DNA of 64,000 nucleotides from Aminobacter ciceronei (lineage in GTDB: Bacteria > Pseudomonadota > Alphaproteobacteria > Rhizobiales > Rhizobiaceae), in contig NZ_JACJHY010000026.1 of assembly GCF_014138625.1 (NCBI RefSeq), forward strand, positions 44,089 through 108,088, written 5' to 3'. A model generated the notes under the pieces. That model was not told the origin of the DNA. It saw only the letters and a list, made by a program, of their open reading frames with translations, and ran no database searches. This document shows, piece after piece, positions 63,944 through 64,000 of the stretch; within the stretch, counting starts at the first letter, position 1, and every line of letters begins with the position of its first letter. A program made the translations under genes and the position numbers.

Positions 63944-64000
63944 TCAGTGATCCATGGCCTTGACGATTTCTTCGGTCATCTTCTTGGCGTCGCCGAGCAG
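63944..64000 (-). CDS. pntB: NAD(P) transhydrogenase beta subunit, C-terminal end
   Basis: Only the last 18 codons and the stop are in the window: LLGDAKKMTEEIVKAMDH. The L.GDAKK...E.I..A pattern is the conserved C-terminus of the PntB NADP(H)-binding domain. The gene continues beyond the right edge. The call rests on this short segment alone. Confidence 0.6.
   Translation of the reverse strand: MLGDAKKMTEEIVKAMDH

Overview
The window looks like a chromosomal segment of a high-GC alphaproteobacterium of the order Hyphomicrobiales (Rhizobiales), most like Mesorhizobium, Aminobacter or another Phyllobacteriaceae member. This rests on its dense load of ABC and TRAP uptake systems, a soxBDAG sarcosine oxidase operon, DUF992 and DUF993 proteins, and intergenic palindromes typical of that group. 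It is an inference from gene content; there is no rRNA here. I found no tRNA or rRNA gene, transposase, prophage or CRISPR array.

Layout. (1) 1-1509: the end of an oligopeptide-type ABC ATPase, then a GT32-like glycosyltransferase broken by two single-base losses in homopolymers. (2) 1564-17355: a LacI-controlled catabolic unit. Twelve tightly packed minus-strand genes encode LacI, a Gfo/Idh/MocA oxidoreductase, a CoA-transferase, an enoyl-CoA hydratase, an aldehyde dehydrogenase, a four-gene sugar-type ABC importer, a GMC oxidoreductase, an SDR and a second GMC oxidoreductase. A divergent DUF993 gene faces them across two LacI-type operators. (3) 17360-24690: a small exported NTF2-like protein, then an aldehyde dehydrogenase plus four-gene ABC importer that closely resembles E. 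coli ydcSTUV-patD (putrescine/4-aminobutanal), with a LysR gene. (4) 24691-25235: a non-coding stretch of palindromes and a 44-bp inverted repeat. (5) 25236-29192: an FbpA/AfuA-like ABC importer behind a PHO-box-like site and ending in a terminator.

(6) 29431-38839: an RpiR regulator diverges from an eight-gene row encoding an N-formylglutamate amidohydrolase-like enzyme, a DctQMP TRAP transporter, a glutamine-synthetase-like ligase, an aldehyde dehydrogenase, a DUF2569 membrane protein and an iron-type alcohol dehydrogenase. The set fits an uncharacterised gamma-glutamylated amine or amino-alcohol pathway. (7) 39068-43365: an RND efflux pair, followed by a MaoC/NodN protein. (8) 44106-45567: a TetR gene, two matched operators, a small secreted protein, a terminator and a large palindrome. 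(9) 45660-51273: sarcosine oxidase soxBDAG with an extra small gene between soxB and soxD. (10) 51346-64000: a HEAT-like orphan, an SDR, a flavodoxin-like oxidoreductase with an ECF41 sigma factor and a matching promoter, an Fsr-like MFS exporter, AraC/DUF2000, a GH5 glycosidase, rpsU, a TPR lipoprotein, a quinone-reductase-like protein, DUF992, a LysE exporter, a membrane alpha/beta hydrolase, and the 3' end of a pntB-like gene.

Overall this is an accessory nutrient-scavenging region: each importer sits with its own dehydrogenases and usually its own regulator. The strongest candidates for undescribed systems are the RpiR/TRAP/gamma-glutamyl operon, the LacI operon, the PHO-box importer and the extra gene in the sox operon.
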